From contig NZ_AMRI01000014.1 in NCBI RefSeq assembly GCF_000299915.1, forward strand, positions 44,982 to 108,981: DNA of 64,000 bases, in the 5' to 3' direction. The stretch comes from Gallaecimonas xiamenensis 3-C-1. GTDB lineage: Bacteria > Pseudomonadota > Gammaproteobacteria > Enterobacterales > Gallaecimonadaceae. The notes beneath the pieces were generated by a model. The model had not been told where the DNA came from and did not search any database. It saw only the letters and a list, made by a program, of their open reading frames with translations. The position numbers and the translations under genes are program-made. This document shows, piece by piece, positions 38,071-48,847 of this stretch (position 1 is the first letter of the stretch; each line of letters opens with the position of its first letter).

Positions 38071-38520
38071 TCAATCTTCCAGGCGGGCGATGGCCTCGCC
38101 GAATTCCTTGACGTCTTCGAAACTGCGGTACACCGAAGCAAAGCGGATATAGGCCACTTTATCCAGGCCCTTGAGGGCGTCCATGACCAGTTCCCCTATC
38201 ATGCCGGAGCCTATTTCCCGCTCGCCGGTGGCGCGCAGGGTGCTTTGAATTTTGTTGATGGCCTGCTCGACCTTCTCGGCTGGCACCGGGCGTTTTTCCA
38301 GGGCCCGCATGATGCCGCCGCGCAGCTTCACCTCGTCGAAGGGCACCCGGATGCCGTCGCGCTTGATGACCCTGGGCATCACCAGTTCGGCGGTTTCAAA
38401 AGTGGTAAAACGCTCGTGACAGGCCAGGCATTCGCGGCGACGGCGTACCTGGTGGGCGCCGGCCCCCAGCCGTGAGTCAATCACCTTGGTGTCGTCGGCG
38501 CTACAGAAAGGGCAATGCAT
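38071..38520 (-). CDS. nrdR: Transcriptional repressor NrdR
   Basis: 149 residues. NrdR represses ribonucleotide reductase genes. A zinc ribbon ([17 protein letters not shown] and [10 protein letters not shown]) is followed by an ATP-cone domain ([20 protein letters not shown]). The start at 38520 follows GGGAGG; the five codons upstream are not conserved. It heads the rib operon, a common arrangement. No ribonucleotide reductase gene lies in the window. Confidence 0.96.
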   Translation of the reverse strand: MHCPFCSADDTKVIDSRLGAGAHQVRRRRECLACHERFTTFETAELVMPRVIKRDGIRVPFDEVKLRGGIMRALEKRPVPAEKVEQAINKIQSTLRATGEREIGSGMIGELVMDALKGLDKVAYIRFASVYRSFEDVKEFGEAIARLED

Positions 38521-38536
38521 TAAGGGGCCTCCCAAA

Positions 38537-38565
38537 GAAAACTGGCCGCTTGCGCGGCCAGTGAA
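38537..38565 (-). terminator. Terminator of glyA
   Basis: Read leftward, CTGGCCGC and GCGGCCAG pair around GCAA and are followed by TTTTCTTT. It ends about 20 bp before the nrdR start, leaving no room for a separate promoter between the two. Confidence 0.8.
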
Positions 38566-38589
38566 GGATACCCGAATCAGCGATTTTTA

Positions 38590-39846
38590 TTAACCGTAAA
38601 CCGGGAAGCGGCGGCAAAGATCAAGCACTTGGCCTTTAACCCGCTCAATGGTGGCTTCGTCGTTGATGTTGTCCAGCACGTCGCAGATCCAACCGGCCAG
38701 GACAGTGACTTCGGCTTCGCCGAAACCACGGCTGGTGACCGCCGGGGTGCCCAGGCGCAGGCCTGAGGTCACGAAAGGCGAGCGGGGATCGTTGGGCACG
38801 GAGTTCTTGTTGACGGTGATGTTGGCGCGGCCAAGGGCGGCGTCGGCATCTTTACCTGTGATGTCTTTGTCGATGAGGTCGACCAGGAACAGGTGGTTCT
38901 CGGTGCCGCCGGACACAATTTTGTAGCCGCGCTCTTGCAGCACCTTGACCATGGCCTTGGCGTTTTTCACCACTTGCTGCTGCATGGCCTTGAACTCGGG
39001 GCTCAGGGCTTCTTTGAAGGCCACGGCTTTGGCGGCAATCACGTGCATCAGCGGGCCGCCCTGACCGCCGGGGAAGACGGCGGAGTTCAGCTTCTTGTAA
39101 ACCGCTTCGTCACCACTGGCAGAAAGAATCAAACCGCCACGGGGACCGGCCAGGGTTTTGTGGGTGGTGGTGGTGACCACATGGGCGTGGGGCAGCGGTG
39201 ACGGGTAGACCCCGGCGGCGATAAGGCCAGCCACGTGGGCCATGTCTACGAACAAATAGGCACCCACTTCGTCGGCGATTTCACGGAACTTGGCCCAGTC
39301 GATGATTTGGCTATAGGCGGAGAAGCCGGCGACGATCATCTTCGGCTGGTGCTCCTTGGCCAGGGCACGGACTTCTTCGTAGTCGATAAGGCCGGTTTCT
39401 TCGTTGATGCCGTACTGCACCGCCTTGTAAATCTTGCCGGAGAAGCTGACGGAGGCGCCGTGGGTCAGGTGGCCACCGTGGGCCAGGCTCATGCCCAGCA
39501 CGGTGTCGCCCGGCTCACAAAGAGCCATGTAAACGGCGCTGTTGGCCTGGGAGCCGGAGTGGGGCTGGACGTTGACGTAGTCGGCGCCGAACAGTTCCTT
39601 GGCACGGTTGATGGCCAGTTCTTCGGCGATGTCCACATATTCGCAGCCGCCGTAGTAACGCTTGTGGGGATAACCTTCGGCGTATTTATTGGTCAGCTGG
39701 GAGCCCTGGGCGGCCATAACCCTTGAAGAGGTGTAGTTCTCGGACGCGATCAGCTCGACGTGCTCCTCCTGGCGGCGCACCTCCTGCTGCATGGCTTCCC
39801 AGAGTTCGGGGTCAAATTCGGCGATGGACAGTTTTGAATCCAGCAT
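38590..39846 (-). CDS. glyA: Serine hydroxymethyltransferase
   Basis: 418 residues. It converts serine and tetrahydrofolate to glycine and methylene-tetrahydrofolate. The PLP lysine lies in [25 protein letters not shown] near the N terminus and the HGGHLTHGA segment are conserved. A PurR operator-like sequence lies 69-84 bp upstream, matching purine control of glyA in E. coli. Confidence 0.98.
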   Translation of the reverse strand: MLDSKLSIAEFDPELWEAMQQEVRRQEEHVELIASENYTSSRVMAAQGSQLTNKYAEGYPHKRYYGGCEYVDIAEELAINRAKELFGADYVNVQPHSGSQANSAVYMALCEPGDTVLGMSLAHGGHLTHGASVSFSGKIYKAVQYGINEETGLIDYEEVRALAKEHQPKMIVAGFSAYSQIIDWAKFREIADEVGAYLFVDMAHVAGLIAAGVYPSPLPHAHVVTTTTHKTLAGPRGGLILSASGDEAVYKKLNSAVFPGGQGGPLMHVIAAKAVAFKEALSPEFKAMQQQVVKNAKAMVKVLQERGYKIVSGGTENHLFLVDLIDKDITGKDADAALGRANITVNKNSVPNDPRSPFVTSGLRLGTPAVTSRGFGEAEVTVLAGWICDVLDNINDEATIERVKGQVLDLCRRFPVYG

Positions 39847-39914
39847 GGTTTCTCCAGGGCTAACTAGCCGTCAGTTCGTCAATAAGGAAAAAGTGGGCGG
39901 TATTTTACCCCGAT

Positions 39915-39930
39915 ACGCAATCGGTTTCCT
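39915..39930 (-). promoter_or_regulatory. PurR-type operator upstream of glyA
   Basis: ACGCAATCGGTTTCCT fits every fixed position of the PurR consensus ANGCAANCGNTTNCNT. E. coli glyA is repressed by PurR from a similarly placed site. A TAAAAT -10-like hexamer lies close to it on the minus strand. Confidence 0.72.
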
Positions 39931-39941
39931 ATCCCGGATCG

Positions 39942-39970
39942 CTGGCAAGGGCCATTTGATGGGATACAAT
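39942..39970 (+). promoter_or_regulatory. Candidate ettA promoter
   Basis: CTGGCA and TACAAT are separated by 17 bp and lie about 35 bp before the ettA start. Both hexamers are fair matches to the sigma-70 consensus. The call is by inspection only. Confidence 0.45.
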
Positions 39971-40005
39971 AGGCCGCAATCAATACCCTCAATAGAGAGA
40001 GTCCT

Positions 40006-41670
<1,665 letters not shown>

Positions 41671-41689
41671 GCCAAGGCTTTGCCTGATA

Positions 41690-41718
41690 AAAATGCCGCC
41701 CTTCAGGCGGCATTTTTG
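41690..41718 (+). terminator. Terminator of ettA
   Basis: AAATGCCGCC and GGCGGCATTTTT pair around a short loop. The hairpin lies about 20 bp after the ettA stop. Confidence 0.88.
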
Positions 41719-41761
41719 TTGGTCGCTTCTATACTAAGGCAACCTTCAACGGAAACGAGCC

Positions 41762-42127
41762 ATGGTTGAGCGAAGTCGTTTCATCCAATTCGTTGGCAAC
41801 ACCCCGGTGCGCCTTTGCAAAGGCGAACGCTGCTGGGACTTTTCCCTTCTGGACCTGTCGTTGCAGGGAGCCGTGATCGGCGGCGCCCTACCCTCGGAAC
41901 TGCTCATCGGCGACCACGCCACCCTCAGCCTGCGCCTCCCCGAAGGAGACGCTTTCATCCTTATGCACACCCAGATCCGCTTTCTGCAAGAAGGTCGCCT
42001 GGGCGTGGAATGCCTGAGCATTTGCCCCGACTCGTCCGGTCATCTCAAAAGGATGGCAGCCCTTTACCTGGGGTCAACCAACTGGCTTTACCGGGACTGT
42101 TTTACCCTGTGGGAGGACCAATGGTAA
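41762..42127 (+). CDS. Small PilZ-like protein with a degenerate cyclic-di-GMP motif
   Basis: 121 residues. It has the DLSLQGA box (D/NxSxxG) of PilZ domains near 31-37, but the N-terminal arginine motif is incomplete: RSRFIQF lacks the second arginine of RxxxR. Binding of cyclic-di-GMP is therefore doubtful. Its end, from LKRMAALYLGSTNWLYRD, resembles that of the next gene, so the two look like a tandem duplication. The genes overlap by 7 bp. Confidence 0.75.
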   Translation: MVERSRFIQFVGNTPVRLCKGERCWDFSLLDLSLQGAVIGGALPSELLIGDHATLSLRLPEGDAFILMHTQIRFLQEGRLGVECLSICPDSSGHLKRMAALYLGSTNWLYRDCFTLWEDQW

Positions 42128-42498
42128 CCATCGAGCGCCGCGATTTTACGCGGATCCCCGTCGACCGCCTGGCCAGCCTTTGCCTGGGCTCCAGCTGTTG
42201 GTCGACAGAAGTACTGGACCTGTCGCTCAAAGGCGCCCTGGTACGCAAGCCGGAAGAATGGCCGGCCCGCATCGGCGAGCTGTGCTCCCTGGTGGTAGCC
42301 CTGGACGACATTGGCGACGACATCAAGCTGCACTGCACCCTGGTGGGCACCAGTGACGGGCGCCTGCATTTGCTGGTCAACGAAATGGACTTGGACTCCG
42401 CCAGCCGGCTGCGCCGCCTGGTGGAACTCAATCTCGGTAGCCCCGAACTATTGGAGCGAAACCTAGGCAAGTTGATAGACAATCAGCTGCACCATTAA
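42121..42498 (+). CDS. Small PilZ-domain protein, canonical motif
   Basis: 125 residues. Both PilZ elements are present: RDFTR (RxxxR) near residue 7 and DLSLKGA near 33. It should bind cyclic-di-GMP and act as an adaptor. C-terminal RLRRLVELNLGSPELLERN parallels the end of the preceding protein. It begins with ATG inside the end of the preceding gene. No partner can be inferred. Confidence 0.82.
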   Translation: MVTIERRDFTRIPVDRLASLCLGSSCWSTEVLDLSLKGALVRKPEEWPARIGELCSLVVALDDIGDDIKLHCTLVGTSDGRLHLLVNEMDLDSASRLRRLVELNLGSPELLERNLGKLIDNQLHH

Positions 42499-42526
42499 AA
42501 AAGCCGCCCCCAGGGCGGCTTTTTTA
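42497..42526. terminator. Bidirectional terminator between the PilZ gene and radA
   Basis: AAAAAAGCCGCCC and GGGCGGCTTTTTT form a hairpin between two converging genes, with A and T tracts on both sides. Confidence 0.88.
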
Positions 42527-43888
42527 CATCAGCGCTTCCAAAGCCTCGGACAACTTGGTGACCCCTATCACTTCCATACCCTTGGGCAGGGTCTTGGGCA
42601 GGTTGGCCTTGGGCACTATGGCACGGGTAAAACCGTGTTTGGCTGCCTCGTTAAGGCGCTCGGAGCCAGAGGGCACCGGGCGAATTTCCCCGGACAAGCC
42701 CACTTCTCCGAAGATCACCATATCCCTTGGCAGCACCTTATTGCGAAAGCTCGACACCATGGCCAGCAGCATGGCCAGATCGGCGCTGGTTTCACTGACC
42801 CGCACCCCACCGACGACGTTGACGAACACGTCCTGATCGGACATCTGCAGGCCACCATGGCGGTGCATCACCGCCAGCAGCATCGACAGGCGGTTTTGCT
42901 CCAGCCCCACGGCAATGCGCCTGGGGTTATTGAGGGGAGAGGCATCCACCAGGGCCTGCAATTCCACCAGCAGCGGCCTGGTGCCTTCCCAGATCACCAT
43001 GACAATGGAACCGGGGGCCTGTTCTTCGGCTCGCTGCAGGAAGATAGCCGACGGATTGGACACTTCCTTGAGGCCTTGGCCGGTCATGGCAAAGACCCCC
43101 AGCTCGTTGACGGCGCCAAAGCGGTTCTTCTGGCCGCGCAGGGTGCGAAAGCGCGAGTCGCTGTCCCCTTCCAGTAGAATCGAGCAGTCGATGCAGTGTT
43201 CCAGCACCTTGGGGCCGGCCAGGGTGCCGTCTTTGGTGACGTGGCCCACCATGATGATGGCCACGTTGTTCTGCTTGGCAAAGCGGGTCAGGTAAGCGGC
43301 CGACTCCCGGACCTGGGACACCGAGCCCGGGGCCGACTGGATATCGGCCATGTGCATCACCTGGATGGAGTCAATGACCATCACCTTGGGTTTTTCCCGC
43401 TCGGCGATGGCCATGATGGTCTCGATGCTGGTCTCGGTGAGCATCTTGAGTTTGCCGGTGGGCAGCCCCAGGCGGTTGGCGCGCATGGCCACCTGCTGCA
43501 AGGACTCTTCCCCTGTGACATAGAGGGTGGGCATCTGTTCGGCCAGGGCGCACATGGTTTGCAGCAGCAAGGTGGATTTGCCGGCGCCGGGATGGCCGCC
43601 GATCAGCACCGCCGAGCCTGGCACTATGCCGCCCCCCAGCACCCGGTCAAGCTCGCCAAAGCCGCTATGGATACGGGGCAGATCGGTCAGGTCCACGTCC
43701 GCCAGGGTAGTGACCTGGGCAGTGCTGGCCCCGGCATAACCGGTGCGGCTGGCCGGCCCAGAAGGGGCGGGGGCAACCCGCATTTCGCTGATGGTATTCC
43801 AGGCCCCGCACTCGCTGCACTGGCCCTGCCAACGGGGGAAGTCGGCGCCACAATCGCTACAGACGTAGCAGGTCTTGCGTTTCACCAT
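42524..43888 (-). CDS. radA: DNA repair protein RadA
   Basis: 454 residues. RadA is a RecA-like helicase that promotes branch migration in recombination. An N-terminal zinc finger (CYVCSDCGADFPRWQGQCSECGAW) is followed by Walker A GGHPGAGKSTL, the RadA-specific KNRFGAVNELGVF and a Lon-protease-like C-terminal domain (about 270-454). The length is standard. It is divergent from the large PilZ gene. Confidence 0.97.
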   Translation of the reverse strand: MVKRKTCYVCSDCGADFPRWQGQCSECGAWNTISEMRVAPAPSGPASRTGYAGASTAQVTTLADVDLTDLPRIHSGFGELDRVLGGGIVPGSAVLIGGHPGAGKSTLLLQTMCALAEQMPTLYVTGEESLQQVAMRANRLGLPTGKLKMLTETSIETIMAIAEREKPKVMVIDSIQVMHMADIQSAPGSVSQVRESAAYLTRFAKQNNVAIIMVGHVTKDGTLAGPKVLEHCIDCSILLEGDSDSRFRTLRGQKNRFGAVNELGVFAMTGQGLKEVSNPSAIFLQRAEEQAPGSIVMVIWEGTRPLLVELQALVDASPLNNPRRIAVGLEQNRLSMLLAVMHRHGGLQMSDQDVFVNVVGGVRVSETSADLAMLLAMVSSFRNKVLPRDMVIFGEVGLSGEIRPVPSGSERLNEAAKHGFTRAIVPKANLPKTLPKGMEVIGVTKLSEALEALM

Positions 43889-43949
43889 GGTCAGCCTCTC
43901 GAATACAATGTTAACAGGCTACTCGACAGCCCTGATCTGGCGCCACATA

Positions 43950-46331
43950 ATGGACATAATGCCTAGCTCTGTCGATGATCCTGTGTTTGAAATCCGCTCC
44001 GAATTCAAGGATGTATCCAACCATCCCATTATCAGCCAGCTGCGCGCCCTGGTGGGCGAGCCCGAGTTTGAGTCGCTGTTTACCCAGCTGACCGAGGATG
44101 AAGACACCAACACCCGCTTCCTGCTGCGCATGGAGCTGCGCCGGGTTGCGGCCCCCTGCCAGCGGGTCATCGATCTGCGCCTCAAGGGCGTCAAGCGATG
44201 CCAACTGGTCGAGCATAATGGCCAGACCCATTATATGGATGAGGGCGCCCGCCGTATCTTCGAAGCCGGCCTCAAGGAATTTGCTGGCCGCTACACCATG
44301 GCCATCTATGACGATGTGGAGCGCTACGCCCAGGCCGCCCGCAAGGAAGGCCGCCAGGCTGACGATGAGGAGCCTGAGGTCAATTGGCTGGAGCTGGTGC
44401 GCTTTGGTAGCCTGCTGACCCGGGACAGCGAGCGCATGCATTTTGCCACTCCTGTGCTCATTCGCCAGGGGGGCATGGTGGAGCTCAGCGGCTCCACCTC
44501 CGATATTTCCCTAAGTGGCCTGCAGGTGCACCTGGCCGACGCCGCCTACATCAACCCCGAGACGGAACTGGAGCTGAGCTTTCCCAAGCTCACCGATGCC
44601 AACAAGCGCCCCTGGCCGCCCCTTAGGTACCAATTTATTTCCCAGCAGGATCAGCGTATCCGGCTGCGCCTGCTGGACACCGAGCCCCACATCACCGGCC
44701 TTATCAAGGCCCTTATCGAACACAACCAGCGCCGCTACAAGCTGGACATCCGCCATATTCAGGAAACCACCCGCTCTCGGGGCTTTGAGCAGATGCTGCT
44801 CAGCCACAGCCCGGCACTGCCGGTGTTTTTCGACGCAGAGCAACGGGCCTGCTATTGCCTCAGCACAGTGCATAACCAGCCGCTGCAGCAGCTGCTATTC
44901 AAGGACGAGTTGAGCCTGCTGTCCGAACTGCTGGGGCCGCGACGGATAAAAGCCATGCTGGCCAGGGACGAGAGCCAGCAGGAGAGCTACCTGCTGATGT
45001 TCGAACACCACCAGCAAGGCCGGGTTTTCCCCTTCGCTGGCGAATTGGAACAGCTGCGCGAGCAAGGCCTGTTGGACGGCTTCCTGCGCTTCGGGGTCAA
45101 CAAACCGGGCTGGCGGGTACTGAAGGTCAACCTCTTTACCACCCATGTCCAGGCCCTGGCCGGTCTGGATCAGGATCCCAATACCAGCGGTGCCGATCTG
45201 CAACTCACCGACACCCCTGTGGCACCGGTACCCAAAGAGATCCAAGAACTGAGCTGTGTGGCCTTGCTCAGGGATGTAACCCAGGACTGGTTGACCGAGG
45301 CGGCCCAGGCCCTGCCCGGCCAGGTCCAGGATCCCAATGTGCTGGCCCCCTACTGCATCCAGTGGCGGCCGGGGATCCAGCGTATCGCCATGCGCTTTAA
45401 CGACATGCGCATCGAGCCCAGGTTCAGGTACAAGACCCCAGTGCAGCTTTACTTCGATGGCAAGACCATCGAAACCGAGCTTCAGGACTTCTCCACCCAA
45501 GGTCTTTGCCTGCGTCTGAATGAACCCATCGACAGGTTGCCCAGCGAACTGGACGTGGCCCTGCCCAAGTTGCAGCGCCTGTCTACCCGCTTCGACCTGA
45601 TGCAGATGCCCTACCGGGTTGTTCATTACGACCAGCCCAGCCTGAAGCTGCACCTGATGATCCAGGACACCGGCCAGGTGCACCCGGCTAAGCGTTTCTT
45701 CAGCCAGTTGATCAGTGCCAACGACGGCCGCCTGCAACCCCTGGATGAGGATGAAAGCACCTTTGCCATAGCCCGCGCCTTGCGCCAGAGCATAGTGGCA
45801 TCGGCCCTGCCCACCTGCCTTTTTGTGCAAAAGCACAACGGCAAGGTGCGCCCCAACTGGCTGGGTGTGCCGGTCAGTCCCATGCCTCTGCCCAGGTTGC
45901 TTTCTAGGCTCAGCCAGGCCAATGGTGGCCAGGTGGCCATGGACAGCCTGATGAGCCATCAGCAGTTTCGCATGTTGTTGCAAGACTGGCGCGACAACCA
46001 ACGCCCCCATCAGAGCCTGTTGGTGGCCTTGGATACCAAAGGCCTGCCGGTGATGAGTCGCCTACAGGGACAGCTGCCAGGGGAAGAGGCCCTGCGCTTT
46101 TTGCAACAGGCCAGGGAGAAGGGCTATTGGGGGGTATGGTTGCTGGAGTTTGCCCGCACCCCTAAACCAGATATGCACTTTATCCAAAATGACCTGAACT
46201 ACATCAGCCGCCAGGCCCTGCACAGAGCCAAGCGCCTGGAGCAGGATCTGTGGGGCACGGTGGCCATGGTGGAGGTGACCGACATCACCCCCTTGGCCAA
46301 CGTCATGCTGGGGCTAAAAGCCAGGTCTTGA
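43950..46331 (+). CDS. Large protein with two PilZ-like domains
   Basis: About 793 residues. A PilZ-like segment near 165-270 has FATPV and DISLSGLQVHL, and a second one near 480-580 has RFRYKTPVQLYFDG and DFSTQGLCLRL. The rest, including an N-terminal helical part with VIDLRLKGVKR and a C-terminal part with many hydrophobic strands, I do not recognise. No membrane helix is evident. RxxxR is partly changed in both, so cyclic-di-GMP binding needs testing. ATG codons at 43950 and 43959 are the best starts; the frame is open into radA upstream. Confidence 0.78.
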   Translation: MDIMPSSVDDPVFEIRSEFKDVSNHPIISQLRALVGEPEFESLFTQLTEDEDTNTRFLLRMELRRVAAPCQRVIDLRLKGVKRCQLVEHNGQTHYMDEGARRIFEAGLKEFAGRYTMAIYDDVERYAQAARKEGRQADDEEPEVNWLELVRFGSLLTRDSERMHFATPVLIRQGGMVELSGSTSDISLSGLQVHLADAAYINPETELELSFPKLTDANKRPWPPLRYQFISQQDQRIRLRLLDTEPHITGLIKALIEHNQRRYKLDIRHIQETTRSRGFEQMLLSHSPALPVFFDAEQRACYCLSTVHNQPLQQLLFKDELSLLSELLGPRRIKAMLARDESQQESYLLMFEHHQQGRVFPFAGELEQLREQGLLDGFLRFGVNKPGWRVLKVNLFTTHVQALAGLDQDPNTSGADLQLTDTPVAPVPKEIQELSCVALLRDVTQDWLTEAAQALPGQVQDPNVLAPYCIQWRPGIQRIAMRFNDMRIEPRFRYKTPVQLYFDGKTIETELQDFSTQGLCLRLNEPIDRLPSELDVALPKLQRLSTRFDLMQMPYRVVHYDQPSLKLHLMIQDTGQVHPAKRFFSQLISANDGRLQPLDEDESTFAIARALRQSIVASALPTCLFVQKHNGKVRPNWLGVPVSPMPLPRLLSRLSQANGGQVAMDSLMSHQQFRMLLQDWRDNQRPHQSLLVALDTKGLPVMSRLQGQLPGEEALRFLQQAREKGYWGVWLLEFARTPKPDMHFIQNDLNYISRQALHRAKRLEQDLWGTVAMVEVTDITPLANVMLGLKARS

Positions 46332-47184
46332 CCCGGGGAAAAATGTCTTCTGCCGCGTCCTGGCCCACCAGCATGTTTAAGTGGTCGTAGTTGCGGCGAA
46401 AACCCTGGCCTTTGGCTAGCAAAGTCAGCTCCCCCTTGGCGCCCATTTCCGCCTTAAAGCGGGCCACATCCGCCGGGTTGCCAAGGGCCCTGTCCCCCTT
46501 ACCCGCCAGCATCCAAAGCCTTGGCCAGGGCACTGTCGCGGCAGCGGCCTGGTAATCAAAACCATCTTCAGGGTCCACCCAGGGCCCTGTCTTCACCCAG
46601 GCGATGGAATGGCGCAACGAGGCAGCGGTTTCGTCGTCGGCCCCAATGCCTTTGGCCTTGGCGGGCAGGTAGCCGTGCTTGGCCACCCAGCGCGGTGCCA
46701 GACGGTTCCACACCAGCTCCACCTTAAGCAGCCGCTCGGCACTCCAACTGTGAATGCTGCGCTTGCTGCCGAAAAAGGTCAGGCTGGCCACACCGGCGCA
46801 CAGGGCCGGGAAACGGGCCAGGGTGGAGGCCATCAGCACCCCGCCCCAGGAATGGGCCAGCCAGTGCACCTGCCGGCGCGGGTGGCGGCCCTGAATAAAC
46901 TCCTGCACTGCCGGCAGGTCGTCACGGATGCTCTCCAACTGGCCATGCTCGGCGCCAGCCCCTATGGCCGGCTCGCTCAGACCCCGGCCACGGAGATCCA
47001 GCACATAGACACAAAAACCCGCCTCGGCCAGGTAAGGCCCCAGGCCCTTGCCGGAGTCGGAGTAAAAGACCCGGCCGTTACTGATGGCCCCATGCAGCAT
47101 CAACGCCGGCTGGCCCTCTGCCGGGCCCAGACGGCGCAGGTGCAGCCGGTGTTGCCCCTGGCTGAGAAACAGGGACTCACTCAT
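46303..47184 (-). CDS. Alpha/beta hydrolase
   Basis: 293 residues. The fold is clear: LMLHGAISNGRVFY after the second strand, the nucleophile elbow AHSWGGVL (Ser), an Asp candidate in LAGKGDRALG and the His candidate in YDHLNML. The substrate is unknown. Start at 47184 (MSESLFLSQ) is set by the serB stop; the two overlap by 8 bp, as in related genomes where a hydrolase follows serB. Its end overlaps the end of the converging PilZ gene by 29 bp. Confidence 0.85.
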   Translation of the reverse strand: MSESLFLSQGQHRLHLRRLGPAEGQPALMLHGAISNGRVFYSDSGKGLGPYLAEAGFCVYVLDLRGRGLSEPAIGAGAEHGQLESIRDDLPAVQEFIQGRHPRRQVHWLAHSWGGVLMASTLARFPALCAGVASLTFFGSKRSIHSWSAERLLKVELVWNRLAPRWVAKHGYLPAKAKGIGADDETAASLRHSIAWVKTGPWVDPEDGFDYQAAAATVPWPRLWMLAGKGDRALGNPADVARFKAEMGAKGELTLLAKGQGFRRNYDHLNMLVGQDAAEDIFPRVKTWLLAPA

Positions 47185-48202
47185 GGGCCGGTTCCAACAA
47201 GGCCTGCACCGCTGCCATATCCTGGCTGACAATGGCGCCCTTGGCCGCCAGCCGTACCTTGGGCTTGCCGTGGTAGGCGATGCCCAGGCCCGCTTCATCC
47301 AGCATCAACAGATCGTTGGCACCGTCCCCCAGCGCCAGCACCTGGCCAGGAGCCAGCCCTGCCTGGTCGCGCAGGCGCACCAGCATGTCCTTTTTGAACT
47401 GGGCATCGACAATTTTGCCCAGCACCAGGCCAGACAGCTTGGCATCAATGATCTCCAGCACATTGGCCTCGGCCCAGTCCAGGCACAGATGCTCCTGCAC
47501 CCTGTGGGCAAAGAAGGTAAAGCCGCCGGACACCAGGGCCGTTTGCCAGCCGGCGTCCTGCAGCCTTTTCACCAGGCCCTCGATGCCCGGGGTATAGCGG
47601 ATATTCTCCGCCACCTTTTCCAGCACTTCGGTGGGGGTGCCGGCCAGGCGCGCCACCCGCTCGGTCAGGCTTTGGGCAAAGTCGAGCTCGCCGCGCATGG
47701 CCCGGGCGGTCACCTCGGCCACCGCCTGACCACAACCGGCCAACTCGGCGATATCGTCAATGCACTCCCCTTCGATGGCGGTAGAGTCCATGTCCATGAT
47801 CAAGAGGCCTGGCTCGTCCAGGCTGGGAAATGGCCCTTCCATCAATTCCAGGCCCAACTCGGTCGCCCTTTGAAGATAGAGGGCCTTGTCGGGTTGGCTG
47901 GCAAAGGCCAAGTCGAAGCAATCCCCCTGGCGCCAGCGCAGCTCGCTCCAGGCCAAGCCCTCCAGGAGGCGGCCCAAATCCGCCAGGTTCAGTTGCGGTG
48001 CATAGAGCCGGTAGTGAAATTGGCTGACACGGGGTTCGGCCTTGGCAGGGACCAGAGGCCAACCGGTACGGGCCAGGGCCTTGGAGTCCGCCAGCACCGG
48101 CCCTTGGGAGCCAGGATAGAAAACCCGCTCACCGGCGGGCAGGGCTTGCACCACCAATGCCAGGGGCATCTCGGGGGGGAGCTGAAAAAAGTCCTGCTGA
48201 GT
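47177..48202 (-). CDS. serB: Phosphoserine phosphatase
   Basis: About 341 residues. It makes the last step of serine synthesis. A variable N-terminal domain (about 1-135) precedes a HAD core: MDMDSTAIEGECI (nucleophile Asp), VSGGFTFFA, the lysine in FKKDML, and ALGDGANDLLML. No ATG lies in a good place. TTG at 48202 follows GGA by eight bases and I prefer it; the open frame extends to 48265 over the start of the divergent smp gene. Confidence 0.93.
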   Translation of the reverse strand, partial: TQQDFFQLPPEMPLALVVQALPAGERVFYPGSQGPVLADSKALARTGWPLVPAKAEPRVSQFHYRLYAPQLNLADLGRLLEGLAWSELRWRQGDCFDLAFASQPDKALYLQRATELGLELMEGPFPSLDEPGLLIMDMDSTAIEGECIDDIAELAGCGQAVAEVTARAMRGELDFAQSLTERVARLAGTPTEVLEKVAENIRYTPGIEGLVKRLQDAGWQTALVSGGFTFFAHRVQEHLCLDWAEANVLEIIDAKLSGLVLGKIVDAQFKKDMLVRLRDQAGLAPGQVLALGDGANDLLMLDEAGLGIAYHGKPKVRLAAKGAIVSQDMAAVQALLEPAHE

Positions 48203-48246
48203 CAATGCACTGTTCCAAATAGGGGTCCTGCGGCTATCATAGCGCC

Positions 48247-48807
48247 ATGATGAAAAAGGCAACACCTACTTTCCCCGGTCGCCGCCGCCGTTGGCTGCGC
48301 CTTGTCGCCCTGGCCTTGGCCCTGAGCCTGCTGGGTGTGCTGCTTTGGCGCTGGCAGAACCTGGCCCAGGCCGGCCTGCAGGTTGAGCGCCAGCAGATCA
48401 GCGTCATGGCCAGGGCCCTCACTTCCCAGGCCGCTTATGCCGCCGGCCAGCTGATGAGTAACGGCGAGGACAAGGCCCTGCAGGGCCTGGCCGATCGCCT
48501 GGCCAAGGAACCGCAGCTGCTGGACGCCGCCATTTACGACGCCACCGGCTCGGTGCTGGCCCGCAGTGGCAGCGACAAACCGGTATTGAGCCTGTTGGAA
48601 AAGGCCGATGAGAACCGGCTGATCCCCTATGTGTCGGAGATCCAGAGCGCCGGCCAGGTGCTGGGGTACCTGCGCATCACCCTTACCGAAGACGAAGTGG
48701 TACACGACGCCCGTACCTACCGCAAACAGGTGGGGGAAAGCCTGCGGCTGATGCTGCTGATGGCCATCTTGATGGGTTTCTTGCTGGCCCTGGTGGTCAG
48801 GCGATAA
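48247..48807 (+). CDS. Smp/YtjB (AhpA)-family membrane protein
   Basis: 186 residues with a basic N terminus, an N-terminal membrane helix (about 19-38), a periplasmic domain and a second helix (about 165-182). It matches the family of the E. coli gene next to serB, called smp or ytjB and AhpA in some species. The function is not established. Two ATG codons at 48247 and 48250 are possible starts. It is divergent from serB, as in E. coli. Confidence 0.85.
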   Translation: MMKKATPTFPGRRRRWLRLVALALALSLLGVLLWRWQNLAQAGLQVERQQISVMARALTSQAAYAAGQLMSNGEDKALQGLADRLAKEPQLLDAAIYDATGSVLARSGSDKPVLSLLEKADENRLIPYVSEIQSAGQVLGYLRITLTEDEVVHDARTYRKQVGESLRLMLLMAILMGFLLALVVRR

Positions 48808-48834
48808 AAAAGGCGCCCTTGGGCGCCTTTTTTA
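48805..48834. terminator. Bidirectional terminator between smp and deoD
   Basis: AAAAAAGGCGCCC and GGGCGCCTTTTTT pair around TT. It ends both converging genes. Confidence 0.88.
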
Positions 48835-48847
48835 ATGGGACAAGGCC

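Noticed and set aside
48203..48265. Longer serB start
   Set aside because: The extra codons cover the start of the divergent smp gene and have no ribosome site or conservation.
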